A DNA stretch of 64,000 nt from contig CM057234.1 in assembly GCA_029891385.1 (NCBI GenBank), positions 28,196,350 through 28,260,349 of the forward strand, read 5' to 3'. The DNA comes from Erythroxylum novogranatense (taxonomy: Eukaryota; Streptophyta; Magnoliopsida; Malpighiales; Erythroxylaceae). The notes below the pieces were generated by a model. It was not told the DNA's origin. It searched no databases and was given only the letters and a program-made list of their open reading frames with translations. Positions 61,329-64,000 of the stretch are shown piece after piece (within the stretch, counting starts at the first letter, position 1; the number at the start of each line of letters is the position of its first letter). Both the position numbers and the translations under genes were made by a program.

Positions 61329-64000
61329 TGTTAGCCCCAAAAAAAAAAAAAAAATTTTTTTAAATTTAAGCATGATTAGATTAATTGAGTAAGTTAAGTT
61401 AGCGTAAATTGAATTGAGATTTAATTAACAAGTGATAGCATAAATGAGTTGGGTGAAGAATTAATGGAATTAAATGAGTTAGTTGGATTTTAATGAGGTA
61501 GGAAAGAAAAGAAAGATAAAATGGGCTTAAAGATAATTGGGCCTAAGTAAGTTGTAGGATAAAGAGGAAATAAGGAGGAAGAAGAAGAAGGGAGTTAGAC
61601 TTGGGCCTTTGGGCTTGAGTTAAATGAAGGAGTATAAAAGGAGAAAGAAAGAAGTAAGTTAGGAGGGAAAGGAAGAGGAAAAACGAAAATAGAAGAGGAA
61701 GAGGAAGAGAACGTAGTAAAGAGAAAAGAAGAAGGAGAAAAGAAAGCCTTGGCTAGGGTTTTGATTTTTCCAAGAGATTTAACAAGGGTTTGAAGAAAGT
61801 TCAAAGAGAAAGAAGATAGAGGAGGAGCTAAGCTTCGCTTTGAACCAAGAAACCACTTGTTTGGTTAAGGAATCAAGGTAAGTTATGTTTTCAAGGTTAA
61901 GTTTTGTTAGTTTTATAGTTTAAAAGCTTAGAAAGAAGATGGGTTTAGTGATTCTAAGGTAAATTTCATGATTTAAGTTCATGGGGTTTTCAATTTTTGA
62001 AACCCTAAATGATATGAGGTTCTTTTCTTGTTATGGTTGAAGTGGGACAAGAAAGAAGAGAAGAGCAAGAGGAGGAACTCCATTAGCAAAGATTTAACGA
62101 TTCTAAAAAGGTGGGTTTCATATTTATCTTTATGTATATAAGCTACAAATGCAAATTAATGCATGACATTAATGAGTTTCACCTACTTGAAAGTTATACT
62201 AAATGTGTGTGATTGAATGTTGGACGTAGTTGTTATAAGTCATTGAATGATTGCATTAAATGCTTGATGAATGAATGTGATGAAAGGCATGAATGATGTA
62301 TGAAAAAGATGATTTCAAAGAAACGAAGAATTGGACAAGAACAGTCCAATTTTATGATTTTGCATGATTGTTATGTTATGTGGGTAAGGTATAGTCCTAA
62401 GAACCGTCACGTGCACGTTGACCATGAAGCCTTCTCCGGCTGCTTGATAGTGGCATAGGATGATCCAACATTTTGGACTCCTAAAGAATTGCCCATATAG
62501 ACTCATTAAATGAGACTATATGGTTGAAAAGAATAAGGACTTACCGAGCCATTTGATGTGTTGTTTATGTGAATTACATGAAAATGCAAGAATTATGAAT
62601 GTTTGAATTGTGAAAAAAATCATGTTTGAATATTGATGAACTTTGCATGATGCATGTATTATAATTTAATGAATGAATGCAAAAAGTATGAATAACTAAA
62701 TAGACTTGCTTGATAGATAAATATAAATGTGTTACCCACGGAGTGAAAGCTCACCCCCCTCAACTCTACAGGAAATGAGAAGGATCCCGAGGAGCAAGCT
62801 TAAAGGCACTTACTCCAAGATTTTCTTTTGGTTTTGTATTTGAAATGATTTTTGGGAAAAACAATGCTTTAGTAGCATTTTAAGAATGATACTGTATTTT
62901 GAAACTTCATTGTAATTGAGCTTAAAATGCCCCCTAAAGTATTGTATGAATATGACATGAGTTGATGATGATGGAATGAATGAAAATGAATTGCAAGTAT
63001 GCTAAGTTCAAATGTATTTTGAGAAATCCGTGCAGGTTTAAGACAATTGCATCATTGTTATAGTTTGGATATGATTAGATGATTAAGAGTGTGGCTGTTG
63101 CTTAGAATGGTATTTGAAGATACCTTAGGGTTGAAAAATTGGTTAGTTGTATTTTCAAGAGAAGTGCTGTCAAATTTTCCTAAAATTTGACAGAACTTTG
63201 CCCCAGTTTTTGACCTTCGTAGGATTTGAATTAGATAAATGAGTCTTCACGAATGTTGTAGTAGAAGGTTAGAACTTTCCAAGGGTATATCGTTTGCTAA
63301 ATTTGGATATCGGAGCCAAAAGATATGATCTATATAAGTGGACATGTGCTGGATAGAAAAAAACCAGCTGATAGAAAAATCAGCTGATAGAAAAACCAGC
63401 TGAAGCAAAAGCAGACGATATGGACTTGATATCGATAGATTTAGACAAAATTTCCTTCTTGAAAGTTGTAGATCTCTCTTTTCTCTATAAGATAGATACC
63501 AAGTTTGTCCAATTTGGATATCGGAGTCAAAAGATATGATCTATATAAGTGGACATGTGCTGGATAGAAAAACCAGCTGATAGGAAAATCAATGATAGAA
63601 AAACCAGCTGAAGCAAAAGCAGACGATATGGACTTGATATCGATAGATTTAGACGAAATTTCCTTCTTGAAAGTTGTAGATATCTCTTTTCTCTATAAGA
63701 TAGATACCAAGTTTGTCCAATTTGGATATCAGAGTCAAAAGATATGATCTATATAAGTGAACATGTGCTGGATAGAAAAACCAGCTGATAGAAAAAACCA
63801 GCTGATAGGAAAACCAAATGATAGGAAAACCAGCTGATAGGAAAACCAGATGATAGGAAAACCAGATGATAGGAAAACCAGATGATAGCAAAACCAACTG
63901 ATAGAAAAACCAGCTGATAGAAAAATCAGCTGATCGAAAAACCAGCTGATAGGAAAAAGCATGATAGCAAAACCATTGATAGAAAACCAGTGATAGAAAA
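61329..64000 (+). repeat. 3' LTR of the giant-LTR gypsy element (partial)
   Basis: Starts TGTTAGCCCC straight after the purine tract. It repeats 52286 onward at about 99% by eye, with most differences being one- or two-base indels in short homopolymers. The window ends inside the 16-bp minisatellite zone; by comparison about 1.5 kb more is expected. Confidence 0.9.

Larger units (their letters stand above)
52281..64000 (+). mobile_element. Ty3-gypsy chromovirus-like element with giant LTRs, running off the window
   Basis: The left LTR (52286-56526) and the partial right LTR (61329-64000) flank 4.8 kb of gag-pol in gypsy order (protease, RT, RNase H, integrase, then a chromodomain-like tail). 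AACAC at 52281-52285 should be the left target duplication. LTR ends are extended inverted repeats (TGTTAGCCCC / GGGGCCTAACA). The chromodomain-like VKVPWRNHAIEEAT suggests a chromovirus, possibly of the Tekay/Del group, whose LTRs are also long. The near-identical LTRs indicate a recent insertion, yet gag and pol hold many small indels. Confidence 0.9.

Overview
This is nuclear DNA from a plant, almost certainly a eudicot. The background is AT-rich and full of Ty1-copia, Ty3-gypsy, CACTA, PIF/Harbinger and LINE elements. The one intact host gene is a nine-exon cytochrome P450 with plant-type GT-AG introns, and its protein closely resembles the CYP85A brassinosteroid-6-oxidases of eudicots. 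I cannot name the species. No bacterial-type operon, rRNA, convincing tRNA or CRISPR array is present.

Layout, left to right. About 350-5982: 3' part of a decayed CACTA (En/Spm) element with a broken TNPA-like gene and an LTR-like insert. 5983-11494: low-copy or AT-rich intergenic DNA with a small G-box cluster. 11495-11671: a near-perfect long hairpin. 12397-14110: 5'-truncated LINE. 16167-21778: old copia-type element (TSD TTTTC) that kept only gag and protease. 22600-23760: antisense copia relic. 24829-24960: GC-rich foldback repeat. 25586-27196: dead PIF/Harbinger element. 27917-32566: full-length but broken copia (TSD GGCAT). 33721-36655: the CYP85A gene and its TATA box. 37140-37556: second LINE tail with a clean TSD. 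37626-38737: Tourist-like MITE. 39178-39430: antisense LINE tail. 40317-46719: younger copia (TSD ATCAC) inserted into a decayed retroelement-like stretch. 49318-52121: a 2.8 kb gypsy LTR on the minus strand. 52286 to the window end: a chromovirus-like gypsy element with an unusually long LTR (4.24 kb) inserted into the pol-LTR junction region of the previous one.

The CYP85A gene probably makes the enzyme that oxidises C-6 of brassinosteroid precursors. All other coding sequence belongs to mobile elements, and none of these elements has all its reading frames open. The elements differ in age. The LTRs at 16167/20610 differ at roughly one position in six over the first 100 bases, those at 27917/32363 by about 11%, those at 40317/46346 by about 3%, and the giant gypsy LTRs by about 1% plus one 52-bp duplication (all counted by eye). 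The most unusual items are the 76-nt-arm hairpin, the 42-bp palindromic repeats in the copia LTRs, the roughly 24-bp-spaced CpG-rich palindromes in the minus-strand gypsy LTR, and the satellite-like repeats filling part of the 4.24 kb LTR.
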